From Blakeslea trispora (lineage: Eukaryota > Mucoromycota > Mucoromycetes > Mucorales > Choanephoraceae), in assembly GCA_025331445.1 (NCBI GenBank), contig JAIWNE010000002.1:496001-560000 (forward strand): 64,000 nucleotides of DNA. Direction: 5' to 3'. Below the pieces are notes generated by a model. The model had not been told where the DNA came from and searched no databases. It worked only from the letters and a program-made list of their open reading frames with translations. Both the position numbers and the translations under genes were made by a program. Of this stretch, positions 32,553 to 45,947 are shown piece after piece (position 1 is the stretch's first letter; every line of letters begins with the position of its first letter).

Positions 32553-32786
32553 TTTTTAATGTATTGTTAGAACAGTGTCTCAAAGGGCATCACTGAATAT
32601 GGGAAGAGGAATTTGAAGGTTTGGATTGAGTAAAAACGGTAAAATTTAGTTGTGTAAGTTGTTTGGCCCTGGATGGTTCTTTCAACATACCCCCGCTTTT
32701 TTCGGTAAGGCTTGCTAAAATATAATAATTTTTTTTTCGAACTCCCGTTTTTGACCCTCTTCTTCCCTTTATTTATCTATTTAAAT

Positions 32787-34522
<1,736 letters not shown>

Positions 34523-36878
34523 GCTATATTTAAATAATAAAGAAAAGTATACATACAAATCTCTGAAAGAAAAAGAAGAGTAAAAAAAATGCACCTATAC
34601 ATTTATATTATACATACACAATTTATTCCAACGTCAAGAAAAGCAAATAAATGTACTTGCCATGCTTGTTTTTATAGAATAAATGGGGTCTAATATATGA
34701 ATAGATTCTCTTTTAAGAAAAGATCGGCCGTCTTACTTTAGAGTAGCCTAAAATGAATATAGAGCCTTTAAAAATAATTGCAATTTAGTCCAAATATGGC
34801 TTTTTTTTTTATAAAATTCTTATTTGTCACTAAAGTGAGAAATAGCATTGACAGCAAAATGTCAAGTTTCAAGGCAACCTACATCTGCATGATCTAAATG
34901 AATTGCAGACAAAAGAGCAAATAAATAAACGAAGTTTTAAAATGATTAATAGAATGTACAGAAAACCATTCCGTTTAAACGGTTGCAACGTTGCACCAAC
35001 TCGAATACAAACCTGTACACAGACATAAAACCTAGTGGCTCCACCGTCTTATTTCAAAAAAAAAAAAAAAGAAAAAGCTTGTTTGAAATTACTCTGACTT
35101 TTGATTGTTATTTGCTTTCTTTGATTGCTCGACATAAACCAACGTCAGACATAGTACTAGCATAAATTCGTGCTTATTAGTGGTTACTCTCGTTACTGCT
35201 ACTTTAGTCAAGGCTACGGCTTCTAAACACTATAAATCAATTATTTTACTGAAATTCATTAGATTTGTTCGTTCGCATGATTAATATAGAAGATTGATTC
35301 TAAACGTGTAATAGAAAAAAAATTGAGCCATTAGTCTGCCTGTATTGATTCACTATACAACAACATATGACACTCATAATGTACCTTAATAAACCAGGAC
35401 AACAATCGACTATTTAAACAAGAGAGTACTAGGACAATAAGATCACCATTGCTAGAAAGAAACAATCGTAGCAAGACTTGACGATCGCTCTTTCGTAAGT
35501 TCTTCGAGCCTCAAGAAGCCATTGAAACATCAATATCCAGAATGATGTTTATAGATAGAACCGTTAAATGAGAACCCAACTTAGATTTGATACTTTGTTG
35601 TATTAATAAAGCACCTCTTTTGATTCTATTGTCCGAAATTGCTATAACAGTATTGACTTTGTAGACCAAGGATTTTTCTAAATAACATCCAATGATTCCA
35701 AGAATACTGTCTTTATGAGTAAGTCGATGTCTCGTCTTTTTTTTTTCCTTTCTCTTTTGAACATCTGAGAGCACTATTAGCCAAAGGCAAAATCTCTTCG
35801 TGTTTTGTCCATTCTGACCTAGACCTCTTTTGTTGCGTATCATATTATTGATAATCTTTTGTTTTTTCAATTTACACAAAACACCATATGTCTTTTTAAA
35901 ATATTCAGTAGTTAAAAATATTTACAAACATGTCAGCCGTCAACACATGCTCAGGCTCGAACCATTGGCAAACAGAAAGGGCATTCTAGCAATTCAATGG
36001 CTTTCAATTAAGGCTATGCTTTTGCTTGTAGGTGCAAATCCCTGAGGCAGTTTGTATCATATCTAGCACAAAAACAGTAAACAAAGAGCTTCACCTCCAG
36101 ACATTTGCAAGAAAAAAAAAATTAACTTCAAGACAAAGAATTCGATTAAACAAAGAGCTAAAATGCTATCTATCACAATGCCTCTTGTTACATTTTGCCT
36201 TCTATTTGGCCATACGCGTTTCAATGTCAGAGTATCACTGCCCTTTGCTATCTATTGGATAAATCCTTACTCTCTCTCTCTCTCTCTCTCTCTCCTTTAA
36301 TCTTTTTATTTCCCGTCTCTCAATATAAAAACCGGGGATTGACACTGTTTTCAGTAATTGTCTGTTGTACCTAAACTAGCCACGTTTCATTTTTTTGATG
36401 ACAACTCTTTACAACAGTAAGAAAATAGATAGTTGTACAAAAAAATAGATCTAAAGGCTATGCTGTCCCTCTTTTTTTTTTTTTTTTTGTTCATATGCGC
36501 GAAACGAGTTTCGGTTTGTTTGTCATGTAGAAATTTCATTTGTGCAATCTAGATTTATTTTTCCTTTGATTTACGTCTGTGCAATCTATTTCTGTATTTT
36601 GTTGCCTAGACAACGACTATATCTTATAGTAGTAATTAATAAAATTTACTCATGTCGCACTTGAGCGATAGAGAAAAATTGTTATTTCAATAATCCAGTT
36701 ACCAAAGAAATGACTCAACTAATTTGCCTTTTTTGCAAGATACGCGGATATTGAACTTCGATTCTTAATTTTAAAAAAAGAATCCAAAGAAATTTTTTAT
36801 TTATCTTTTTTCTTTCTTTCTTTCTTTTTTTAAAGACTTTCTACACCATTATAGAAATATTAGACAAGAAAGGACTAG
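34523..36878. other. Gene-poor spacer of 2.3 kb
   Basis: No gene could be supported. A 122-codon minus-strand ORF at 35511-35879 has plausible composition in its second half (GALLIQQSIKSKLGSHL) but no motif, no context and a poor start. A (CT)n tract lies at 36271-36294 and an 18-base T run at about 36472-36488. The 36800-36840 CTTTCTTT tract is the promoter side of the next gene. Confidence 0.5.
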
Positions 36879-37697
36879 ATGAAGTCGATCCTATGTTGTC
36901 TCCTAGGCTTGGTAGCATTCCTATCCAACACATCTGCATTACCAACTATCTATAGCGACCCATATTTTGTTGACATGCAACAATATTCACAACTCTATTC
37001 AACACACTTAATATTCGAGCACCTGGATGGCACTCTCTCCAACCTAACAAAGCAAGTCTCTCTTCACCTTCAAGATTTGATACAGGTGACGATTGAGCCC
37101 CTAAGTCCCAAAGACGATTTTGTAGTGGATATAGATTTATTAAAAGGGCAGTTACAAGGCGCTGTTGGATGTGAGTGATATTAGAATAAATCGCATTTAT
37201 GGCTCCGCTAACTTTCTTAAAAATAACTTTTTTTTTTTTATACAGCGTTCGTTGAAGATTCTTTGCCTGGAATTTGGAACACACGCGCAGCTGTCATTGA
37301 TAAATCATTTCTGGCCACTCATATAGAAAGTGTTACAAGGCAATACTGTTCAGTCCAAAACGGGAATTACCTGATTAGCACATGCATTATCGAGAAATCA
37401 CCAAAGATTATATACCAAGTGGACCAATACATAGAAAATCACCTCAAACAAACCATACGCGCCATCGTCATACAAGATCTACCACCTTTATTCGAAACAA
37501 CACAAAGTCATGTCAATGGCATTCTAGGTCACTTTAACCACTATATTGTGCAAAACAACATTTCATCGAATGCTTACGTTGTCCACAAAAAGTTCAAAGA
37601 GCCAAATGAGCTCATCCATGACCTAGAAAATGCAGTCAATTCATATCACCCTCATTCCTCGCTGCAAGAGTTTATCGCCTTGGCTAAGGTTGACTAA
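36879..37697 (+). CDS. Secreted protein of unknown function, 247 aa, 2 exons
   Basis: Exon 1 is 36879-37170 and exon 2 is 37246-37697. Residues 1-20 (MKSILCCLLGLVAFLSNTSA) form a clear signal peptide. The mature chain has few cysteines (RQYCSV, ISTCII and little else), alternating amphipathic helices (LDGTLSNLTKQVSLHLQDLI; QYIENHLKQTIRAIVIQDL) and one N-glycosylation sequon in the early part (NLT). No domain is recognised. The small intron with TATACAG acceptor and the continued protein-like composition support a genuine gene. Likely secreted or cell-wall associated. Confidence 0.65.
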
Positions 37698-37878
37698 AGC
37701 TTTCGTTTCACTTTATTTGCATATATAATTTACATATACATACCTATATACACACAATGTAATTATTACATTAATATCCTATCTTTCTCTTTTTTTTTTT
37801 TTTATTATCATAACTGTATAGATTCCATCAATAAAAAAAGAAAAAAAAAAGAGAGAGAAAGTTTTTTTTTTTTTTAAA

Positions 37879-38945
37879 TTACAAGCTGGAAACATTTTGA
37901 ATAATGTCAGCTACATCAATATTTTTCTCAATACAAAATTTCTCCATACGGCCTTTGAAATAAAGTCTATGTCTGTTCCCCTTTTTGCTAACGTATTCGG
38001 AAGAGCGGTAGCATTCATCACCAGGGTATGCTAAGAATCTGTCATAGCCTTCTTTGTCATCAGAAGAATGAGCTTGAGGCAATATAGTGATGATCTTGTT
38101 GTTGGATGTTCTGAGGCTTCCTATACCTGCTTCTTTCTTCAGATGACGATAGTCTGGTACCTGCTTCATCAAGCTGAGTGAATACCATTGTGGAGGAATC
38201 ATGATGATTTCCTTTCGTTTGTACTTTTCTAATGCTTCTTCTGGCTTAAGCCATTCAAACAAGACAGTTTCCTCTCCATCAGCAGCCACTTTGGCCAGCT
38301 CTACGTCTTGCTCTTCCTTTGTCTTGAATTCGTCTAGTACAGTCAAGAAAAAAAGGGTATTGTATCTCTTTTTTTCTATCACTGGTGTGATCCAGTTCGA
38401 GAAAGGTATCAATTTCTCAACTGCTGGACGAACTTGAAATGTGTCGCACAACACCTTAAATTGGGAAGCGTCTTGATGAATCCGATGCTTCCATTCATTA
38501 ATGTCGAGCCCCTTGATTGTTTTCGAAGGAGGTGTAGTCAACAACAAGCCTGATTCCTCAAATGTCTCTCTGATGGCACAAATTTTACTTGTCAAAATGT
38601 CGCCTCTATTAGAAGATGATGAGCTGTTTCCCACGGTGATTCCGCTTTACATATGCTCTATTTCCTTACTCTTTTTCAGCTTCCAATAGGTCGTTTGCCC
38701 AATGTGAAAAATGGTCTGCCTTGTCAACCACACCTCCAGGGTATACATGTGCATTAACAAAACTGCTCTTGGCATTTCTATCATGCAAGATTTACTTTTA
38801 TGTAAACAAAGTTGTCTAATTAAGGGGTCTTTTACCTTTTCATCATCAATATACGGTAATTACTACCGTTTCCTGCTGCACTTTTAGGTACAGGTGCAGC
38901 AACGATTAAGGAAGCAGAAGGCCTGATCAAGGACTTATTGATCAT
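37879..38945 (-). CDS. NUDT19-like Nudix hydrolase, 320 aa, 3 exons
   Basis: Exons: 38945-38836, 38777-38670, 38623-37879; phases agree. The N terminus is RPSASLIVAAPVPKS ... YRILMMKR, followed by VNAHVYPGGVVDKADHFSHW. The Nudix box is split by an insertion, as in NUDT19/NUDT7-type enzymes: the leading GG, then ICAIRETFEESGLLL (RExxEE core). The helix after it contains SNWITPVIEKKRYNTLFFL. Such enzymes hydrolyse CoA and acyl-CoA to 3',5'-ADP and phosphopantetheine, usually in peroxisomes. The C terminus ends in SSL, at best a weak peroxisomal signal, so location is open. The long third exon might hide a further small intron; none was needed. Confidence 0.8.
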
Positions 38946-39092
38946 ATTAGATAAAGGACGATTCAGTGCTATTCAAGCATTAGAACACAACCGATACAAT
39001 TTTTTTTAACTTAACACTCACACGACATAGTCAAGAAAATAATTTAAAAAAAAAGTAAAGAGGAAAAAAAAATGCATAAGCAAGATTTTATT

Positions 39093-39965
39093 TTATCGGT
39101 GACGGGTTACATGTTGCTCTATTTGTAAATTATATGCCAATTGTCGAATCACATCGTCCTTGCAATTCATTTTTCTATACAATCTGTCGCATTCATTTGA
39201 CTTTTGAGCAATCTGCTTCACTAGTGCTAGTTCCTGCTGCTCCATTGCTTCAATTTCATTCAAGAGAATCTGTAGTTTGCGCTCATAAGAACTAGCCATC
39301 GTATTGAAGGAAGTACCTCGTATCATGGCAGTATAAAGAGCTGAGCCAGTTGATTGACGTCTTGGTTGGCGATGCTGCTCTTTTTCAGAGGATGAAAGCA
39401 AATTCTCAAAGCGATCAGCTGTTCTTTTAAGAGTGCGTATTGTTTGTTCAGCACATGCAAGTTCTTGCTGATACCTTTCCTTAGAAATCCTCCATTTCTC
39501 ATTCTGTTCTCGCTCTAATAAAACTTGCCGACGAAGCTGATTGTTTTCTTCATGTACTAGGTCCAGTAGTTCAGTTTCTTCAAAAGTTGGTTTACGCTTA
39601 TCATTGCCATCTTGCAGTTGCTTGTCTTGGTCAAGTATGGTGTGATCAAACATGTGTTTGTCATCGCTATCGATATCTTGAAGATAAAGAGGTAGTGAAG
39701 GAGAGCATCCCAAAGGCGAGGAGAAATCGCTTGGACGGTGAACCACAATAGCGCCATTTGCTTTGATAGGTAAAGGATAGCCGACAGGTAAGGGCTCATG
39801 TTTACCTTTTTCTTCAAATAAATTCATCATGTAAGACAGTGTATTGCTATCCATTTTCTTTTTGAAAGAATAGGGTTCAAACACTGACAGATAGATCTTT
39901 CTTAGTTCCTTCTCATTTGCCACTGAGATATCGGTAGTTGATGTCTTTCTATGAAATATCTTCAT
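39093..39965 (-). CDS. Coiled-coil protein of unknown function, 290 aa
   Basis: Single-exon ORF with ATG at 39965. The N-terminal ~120 residues are mixed, with EEKGKHEPLPVGYPLPIKAN and an Asp-rich part. From about residue 125 it is a charged, heptad-like helix: EETELLDLVHEENNQLRRQV, QELACAEQTIRTLKRTADRF, then after a short break ERKLQILLNEIEAMEQQEL and DRLYRKMNC. This predicts a dimeric coiled coil. No signal or membrane segment. It may be a cytoskeletal, centrosomal or trafficking scaffold, but no family is recognised. Confidence 0.65.
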   Translation of the reverse strand: MKIFHRKTSTTDISVANEKELRKIYLSVFEPYSFKKKMDSNTLSYMMNLFEEKGKHEPLPVGYPLPIKANGAIVVHRPSDFSSPLGCSPSLPLYLQDIDSDDKHMFDHTILDQDKQLQDGNDKRKPTFEETELLDLVHEENNQLRRQVLLEREQNEKWRISKERYQQELACAEQTIRTLKRTADRFENLLSSSEKEQHRQPRRQSTGSALYTAMIRGTSFNTMASSYERKLQILLNEIEAMEQQELALVKQIAQKSNECDRLYRKMNCKDDVIRQLAYNLQIEQHVTRHR

Positions 39966-41372
39966 TTAGAATCAAGATGAAAAAGAGATAAAAAAAAAGG
40001 AGAAAGGGAGGGGGTAAGATATATAGTGTTTATCAGCAATCTTGCTTATCTAGAGTTGTCATTGTGCTTTATTTGCTTTCAAGGAGAAAACGTATGTAAC
40101 CTCAAACCAAGTATACAACCTACTTATGAAAACACTGAATTTACACAGTTTGTAATTTATTGCAGTTATACAAAATAGTCACATCTCATGATGAGAAGTA
40201 TACTATAGTGAGCATCCTTTAGCATTTTAGATTAAAAGCTCAAGTGTACTAAAAGGCATCCATTCATGCGCATGGGACTCTTTTTCTTTTTCACTTACTA
40301 ATGATGCTCCATCCGCCAATGTAGTACAAACTCCAAAAGTCCCACTTTATTTTCCTCTTCTAATATTGCCAAGTATAAGGAAAGAGAGAATACATACAAA
40401 TATCCGTCATTCGGTCTTTTTTTTTTTTGAAGAAGAAGAAGAAGAAGAAGAGAGAGGGAGCAAAAAGGTGGGTTTATTAAGAAACCTCTTTGAAAAAAAA
40501 GTATTTAGTATTCATTGAACAGGTATATCACATATCTGAACTTTGCATTCACTTTCATTTAGAATAAGACTATAAGGGTATTAACACTGCGAGACATTGC
40601 TCAGTTTTGGAACATCATTCGTAAATAGAAAACGCTCTTAAATTAAGCGTCTTCGAGCCCATTAACGAATGAAAGTATGAGTTAGCGAAAGAAAAATGGT
40701 CAAGTCTGTTCATCAGTTTCTTATTGACAGTTTCTTCAGCAAGGTGAGCTACTGAGATTTAAGAGGTAAGACGTCTTCCCTCCTTGAAACAAAAAAAAAA
40801 GCAAAAGAAGGACCAATTCTTATTCCAAATTAGTAGTCCACCATGCTTTGATAGAGACATCTTATTCATATCGCAGTCATTTACAGAGCCAAGTATTTTA
40901 TGCTGCTATTTGTGTCTGTTTTATCATTCTCAGTCTTTAAGTAATATAACAATAAAAAAAAAGAGCAACTTGCTAATAGAATACAGCACTTCTTTTTCTT
41001 TTGGTCCAAAAAGAAATCTAGACAGATGTCATTAACGAGCGCATCGAAAACGTATACTAGAGCACTTGTACACGATCTAGCTTATTTATCTTGGCATTAA
41101 TGACCTGACTTGAAGTACCTCAGAGGAGGTGGGATCTTTTAGTTCTTAAGAAGAACACAACACTGGCTTACTTCAAATTCTAAGATAAAGACTTGAAGGA
41201 AATCAGAAATGCAAAAATGAAAAATGGATATGTAAATTTTAGTTTTTCAAAAGAAGAAACCAGTACTGCCTTTATACTATAAGAGACAACAAATTTAACA
41301 TAACAATAACGGAGAACTATGTACAATATGAAAGAAAAGACATCTTCAAAAGAGAGAAAGGGAAAAGGAAAG
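39966..41372. other. Gene-poor spacer
   Basis: Anonymous AT-rich sequence with a (GAA)n stretch at 40429-40451. No ORF here has protein-like composition. The sequence GCTCTTAAATTAAGCG near 40626 resembles the CTCTTAAAT repeats at 31.8 kb. Confidence 0.45.
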
Positions 41373-42643
41373 CTACTTGTTACAGGTGATGGCTGTTCTA
41401 TAGAATTTTCCAAAGCCCTGAATAGCCTGGAATTCATCTTCAGTCAAATCAACACCGTCCAACTCATCATCAGCGCTATGATGACTACTTATACTGCTAC
41501 TGCTCGTACTTGTACTCATGGTGCTACCAGATTCATCTAGATGTTCAATTGGGTTAGAAAGGTCTTGAATTGACAGGCGTCGAGTGGGCATGTTTTGCTT
41601 TTGGTGGTGACTTAAAAAATTCTCTGGTGATTTATCTGGATGGTCAACAAGATAAGTAGCCAATTGAGACAAGACTGAGTTCCGACGTGGAATAAATGAC
41701 ATCTCCTGTTGTTCCTTGACATTTGGTGAATGATAAGGATAAGGTTGATAACGAACCTGTGGTGCAGAGCGGCGTCTTGAAGGTGTAGGAAAATAATCAT
41801 GAATTTGCATGGAGAGAGAATCAGAAGAAGTAGGAGAGTCAGGTGCCGCATAATGTTTTTGTTGGTATGGAGGAGGATAGTAATTGTTGTATGGAGAATA
41901 ATCCATGTTTGAGTGCATTGGGGCAGATTGAGAACAATAGTATCCTTGGTAACCAGAGGATGGCTGGTCGTCGTCCATAAACATATCATCATCATCGTCA
42001 TCGTCATCTTCATCTACCTCGACATATTTCGGATTAGGCATAATGATTTGATGCTCCTTGATAATGTTGTGTGAAGACCCTCTACGTGAAGGAGGAGGAG
42101 AGGGTAACGCATAGTCCTCATAGTCGTCCATCATACTTGATCGCCTGGAGGTCTTCTTGTTACCACGTTTTCCTGATTTTGGCTTACTGTTTCTTCGAGG
42201 ACCGTTTCGTGATTTATTATGTGTCTGTGTGTGTTGCATCATGTTGTCGAATCGACTAAACATGCGCTCGCAGCCTGGAACAACGCATTGAAATGGTTTC
42301 TAATAGAGTCATTTAATAAAAGAAACAATCATGTCTTTCATTTTTTTTTTTTACCTCGCCTGTATGTTTTCTATATCGTGTTACAAAGAAAGAAAGAAAA
42401 AAAAACGAATTTAATGATTTCTGTATGACGAAAGAACAATCTACCTTACCTCATATGACGAGCCAAATGTTCGCTTCGAGTGAATACCATTTTACAATCA
42501 CCATAACCTGTGCATTGGAACACTTTTGATTTTCCTTGATGTCGGGACATCTCAGCTTTGTGGTCCTCATAGTCAGGATCATCCTTTTGTGAAATGGGTT
42601 GATAATGGTGTAAAGATTCAGTTGCTGTACTCATGTGGATCAT
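41373..42643 (-). CDS. C2H2 zinc-finger transcription factor, Msn2/4-like finger pair, 378 aa, 3 exons
   Basis: Exons: 42643-42450, 42370-42355, 42299-41373. Exon 2 is a 16-nt microexon encoding KHTGE, the linker that joins the two fingers; without it the ORFs look unrelated. Finger 1 is [26 protein letters not shown] and finger 2 is [25 protein letters not shown]. The RSEHLARH and RFDNMMQH recognition helices resemble yeast Msn2/Msn4, which read the stress element AGGGG. The long tail has basic [14 protein letters not shown] patches (nuclear signal), an Asp run, Tyr/Pro-rich text and RRxS sites suited to PKA-type phosphorylation. It is probably a stress- or nutrient-responsive regulator (inference). 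An alternative start lies at 42634. Confidence 0.88.
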
Positions 42644-42827
42644 TTTTTTTTGAATGGAAAATTAACTATGGACGTTTTCGCACAGACACTTTATATAGGT
42701 ACGAAGAAAAAAAGAAGAAGAAGAATATACAATAAAAGATGATAGAAACTAAAAGATAGATATAAAAGCGAAAAAAAAAGGGAATTACTGAAAAAGTTCT
42801 AGGGCACAAACAAAAACAAAAAGAAGG

Positions 42828-42829
<2 letters not shown>

Positions 42830-42902
<73 letters not shown>
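42830..42902 (+). repeat. (GA)n microsatellite, about 36 uninterrupted units
   Basis: Uninterrupted GAGA from 42830 to 42902, embedded in further A/G-rich sequence. It lies about 190 bp upstream of the zinc-finger gene's start codon, i.e. in its promoter or 5' UTR. Translations through it yield only Ser-Leu or Glu-Arg repeats and are artefacts. Confidence 0.97.
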
Positions 42903-42903
<1 letters not shown>

Positions 42904-43536
42904 GTTATAGGTTGGAAAGAGAAAGAAACAAAGACAGATAAAGAGAAGAGAAAGAAAAAAAAAGAGAGAAGAGAAAGCAAAGGTAGATGTTCCTTTCAGG
43001 GTTTTACTTGTTTCTTTTTCTATGGCCAAAACCAGGTCGTCGAATTATATTTGCCCGAGACTCTTTTATAGTAAAAGCTGTTAATTTGGCCATACAACAA
43101 GGAGCAAGTGTATAAGTCCCGAATTAAAAAAAAACAGGCATTGTCATTTACGTAATGACATTATCATCATACTGTTATTCATGTAATTTTTGCAAGTGTC
43201 ATTGACATGATCGACTTGATGAATCCGATATCTATTTTATTTCTTGCTTTTTTTGTTTTGTTTTGTTTGACAAAATCCCATGTTGTCAAACATGGCGTCT
43301 AACTTTTACTATCCTGATTCGGAAGTTTTTTTTTTTTTTCTTCAGTAAGACAAAGTCGACAATGGTTGGGTTAATATCACTTCATGTAACTCATTCATAC
43401 TCATTGAAGCCCATTTTCATCCCCGGAGACTTTATGGAGCGTGTAATGCATTTTGTTAAGGTTTGAATTAGGACCTGTCAACCTTACACACATACACACA
43501 CATCATGTAAATTTTTTTCTTCTTACAATATCTTTT

Positions 43537-43539
<3 letters not shown>

Positions 43540-43617
<78 letters not shown>
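43540..43617 (+). repeat. (TC)n microsatellite, about 39 uninterrupted units
   Basis: Uninterrupted CTCT from 43540 to 43617. It is the reverse complement of the (GA)n array about 640 bp away and is of similar length, so the two form an inverted pair. Not coding. Confidence 0.97.
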
Positions 43618-43619
<2 letters not shown>

Positions 43620-44102
43620 ATTCTGTTTGAAACATAAAATGTTATTGTATTCACACAATAACAACAATCATGTGCATTTAAAAAAAAAGTATTAGTATAT
43701 AAGAAAATAATACGCCTTTTTTTTTTTTGAAAAAATTAATTAAAAGGATATATGTAAATAAATAATATGTCTAAAAAGTGGTTATTCTTTTGTGAATAAA
43801 TGCTGTCGAAATCAACTGCTTGATACGATGAGCTGTTTCGATCATTGATTTGCGATGTTTCTTTTTGATGTCTTTTGGTTTCTCTCTTCGAGTAGGTGCT
43901 ACTTGTGATTTTCGATTGACATAAAGCAGGAACTTCATTGCTTTTGACTGCTGTTGTTGATAAACCACAGAATCTTCCTCGACAGTGGTAGAGGCAGGAG
44001 AAGAGGATAGCACATGACTCGAGCGCTGAACTGAATGTTGCTTTCTTGCGCTTTGTTGTATCCATGATGCTGATTTTGAAATCGTCTTTTTTGCAGATGG
44101 TT

Positions 44103-45349
44103 TTATGTGGGTCGCTTTCTTTTTTTCTTTTTCGTCATACCATTGTTTTTAAGCCATGCATGTTTCAGAACTCCCTCGGCTGTCATTCTCCGCTTTGGAT
44201 TTCGACACAGTAAGGATCGAATCAAGTCAAGTGCCTCTATCGATAATGTACTGGGTTCCATATATTCTGCCATACTGATCTTTTTGAATAGTTCGGGCAT
44301 CGTGTCACAATGAAACGGTAATTGTCCTGTCAACATGGCATACAGAATGACACCGCAACTCCACATATCTACAGGTGGTCCACGATAAGGCGTGGCTGTG
44401 ACCATTTCGGGTGCTGCATAAAATGGACTGCCACAATAGGTATCCAATAGTTGTGTTGCATCAAATATTTTCCCAAAACCAAAATCACATAATCGAATGG
44501 TACCTGCTTTATCGAGCAAAACTATACATGGATGTATGTGTAATTTATATATAAATATATACATGTATGCAACGAGAAAGAGATAGAGAAATGAAAATTA
44601 AACAAGGATATACTTTTTCATTATTTCGTTCATTTAGGAATCTTACCATTTTCAGGCTTCAAGTCGCGATGTACAATGCCGTGCTAATTTAATGCATTTT
44701 TTTTTTTTTTTGAGAATTTGATTACATTTGAATGAACTAAACTTTCTTCTTACTTTATGAATGTAATCAACTGCTTCTACTAGTTGCCTAAACCACACTT
44801 TAGCTTGAGATTCTTGTATTTTTCCTTCTCTCTTGATTCTTTCATAGAGTTCTCCTCCATCCACGTATTCTAGGACATAGTAATTACAATAGTTTTCAAC
44901 GCTCACATCCTTTACATTCACAATGTGCGGATGTCGAAAATTTCGTTTGGAGAATAGTCTGCAGATTTCTTTTTCGTTTTCCGCATGTCTCTTTTGATCC
45001 TCGTTTTTAAACTTCTTGGTATCCACTACTTTGATGGCTACCTATAAAGAGGAAAGAAAGCTGTTCATTAGATTTGAACTTGTTGATCGATCTAGTTACT
45101 TACTCTTTTCCGTGTAGTAAAATCTTCTGCCAAAAAAACTTCACCAAAATTTCCTTTTCCTAGAATTTTGATTTTCTTGTATCGGTCATCAAAAATCCTA
45201 CATCTCTTTTGCTTGGACTAAATGAAACCAAAAAAAAAAAGAAAAACAGGTTGCTTTTAATAATGCAAAAAATAAAGAGAGATAAAAAAGAAAAAGATAT
45301 AATAAAAAAAAAATTAAAGAGAATGAAATCTCATTTTCACCTCCACCAT
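44103..45349 (-). CDS. Ser/Thr protein kinase, CAMK/SNF1-like, 288 aa as modelled, 5 exons
   Basis: Exons: 45349-45341 (M-V-E only), 45217-45104, 45041-44754, 44683-44647, 44521-44103; phases agree. All kinase landmarks are present: ILGKGNFGEVFLAE (glycine loop), VAIKV (lysine), GIVHRDLKPEN (catalytic loop), CDFGFGK, YCGSPFYAAPE and VDMWSCGVILYAMLTGQLPF, with NPKRRMTAEGVLKHAWL closing the domain. The compact size and the LDTYCGSPFYAAPE activation segment are typical of CAMK/AMPK-related kinases. Exon 4 encodes only the HRD loop. The modelled end, KKKKRKRPT-stop, is doubtful: an open frame one base off continues to 43771 (see findings), so the true C terminus may be about 110 residues longer. 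Confidence 0.85.
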
Positions 45350-45947
45350 TTGAAAAGATTTGACTATAAAAGTAAAATAAGTAACTCGAGTCAGAAAGGA
45401 GGGAAGAAGAGAGAGAGAGAGAGAGAAAGAGCACAAGAAATGTAAAATCAATTACACTTTTCCCTTTCGGAAACTTTTCTTTTTTTAATTGGAGGCAGGA
45501 GAAAAAAAAAAAAGAAGAAAATACTGAAGACTAAAAAAACAAGAGAAAGGCCATTGAAGCAGCTGATAAATTTCAATCCAAAAAGAAGTGTTTTTTTTTG
45601 TTTAAAGCATGTAAAAAAAAGAAATAGAAAAACAGTGTGCTTCCTTTTAGAGGGGAGAGAGAAGTAAGGGGAAGGGGGAAGGGGAGAGGGGGAGAAGAAA
45701 GTGTAAGAAAAAGGAGAGGAGGAGAAGGTCAAAAAGCCCCACTTTGCACTTGCTCTTTCCTTATTATTATTATTTTTTTTTGGCGCCAAGCTTCTATTAT
45801 GGATTATTTTTTCGTTTTAGCGAATACCCCCTTTAGAGAAATAGTTTGCTCGTTTTAAGATTAATTTTTTTTAAACTGTATATTTTATAAAGCTGTTGTT
45901 GAATGAAACAACAAAGGTATATTATCAGAAAAATTGTACAGTCAGAC
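45350..45947. other. Spacer between the kinase and condensin genes
   Basis: A/G-rich on the + strand (45400-45430 and a purine tract at 45645-45735). The two genes are on the same strand, so this is the kinase promoter and the condensin 3' side. No further gene was seen. Confidence 0.55.

Larger units (their letters stand above)
42644..43770. other. Spacer between the zinc-finger and kinase genes, with two long dinucleotide arrays
   Basis: No gene. It contains the (GA)n and (TC)n arrays listed separately, a GA/AAAG-rich flank (42700-42985) that forms the 5' region of the zinc-finger gene, and anonymous AT-rich sequence between the arrays. Confidence 0.6.

Noticed and set aside
35511..35879. 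122-codon minus-strand ORF in the 34.5-36.9 kb spacer
   Set aside because: Some segments look protein-like, but there is no domain, no supporting exon and no promoter context; kept only as a remark on the spacer.
42666..43029. ORFs made of Ser-Leu repeats, with another at 43453-43695
   Set aside because: They are translations of the (GA)n/(TC)n arrays and vanish outside the repeats.
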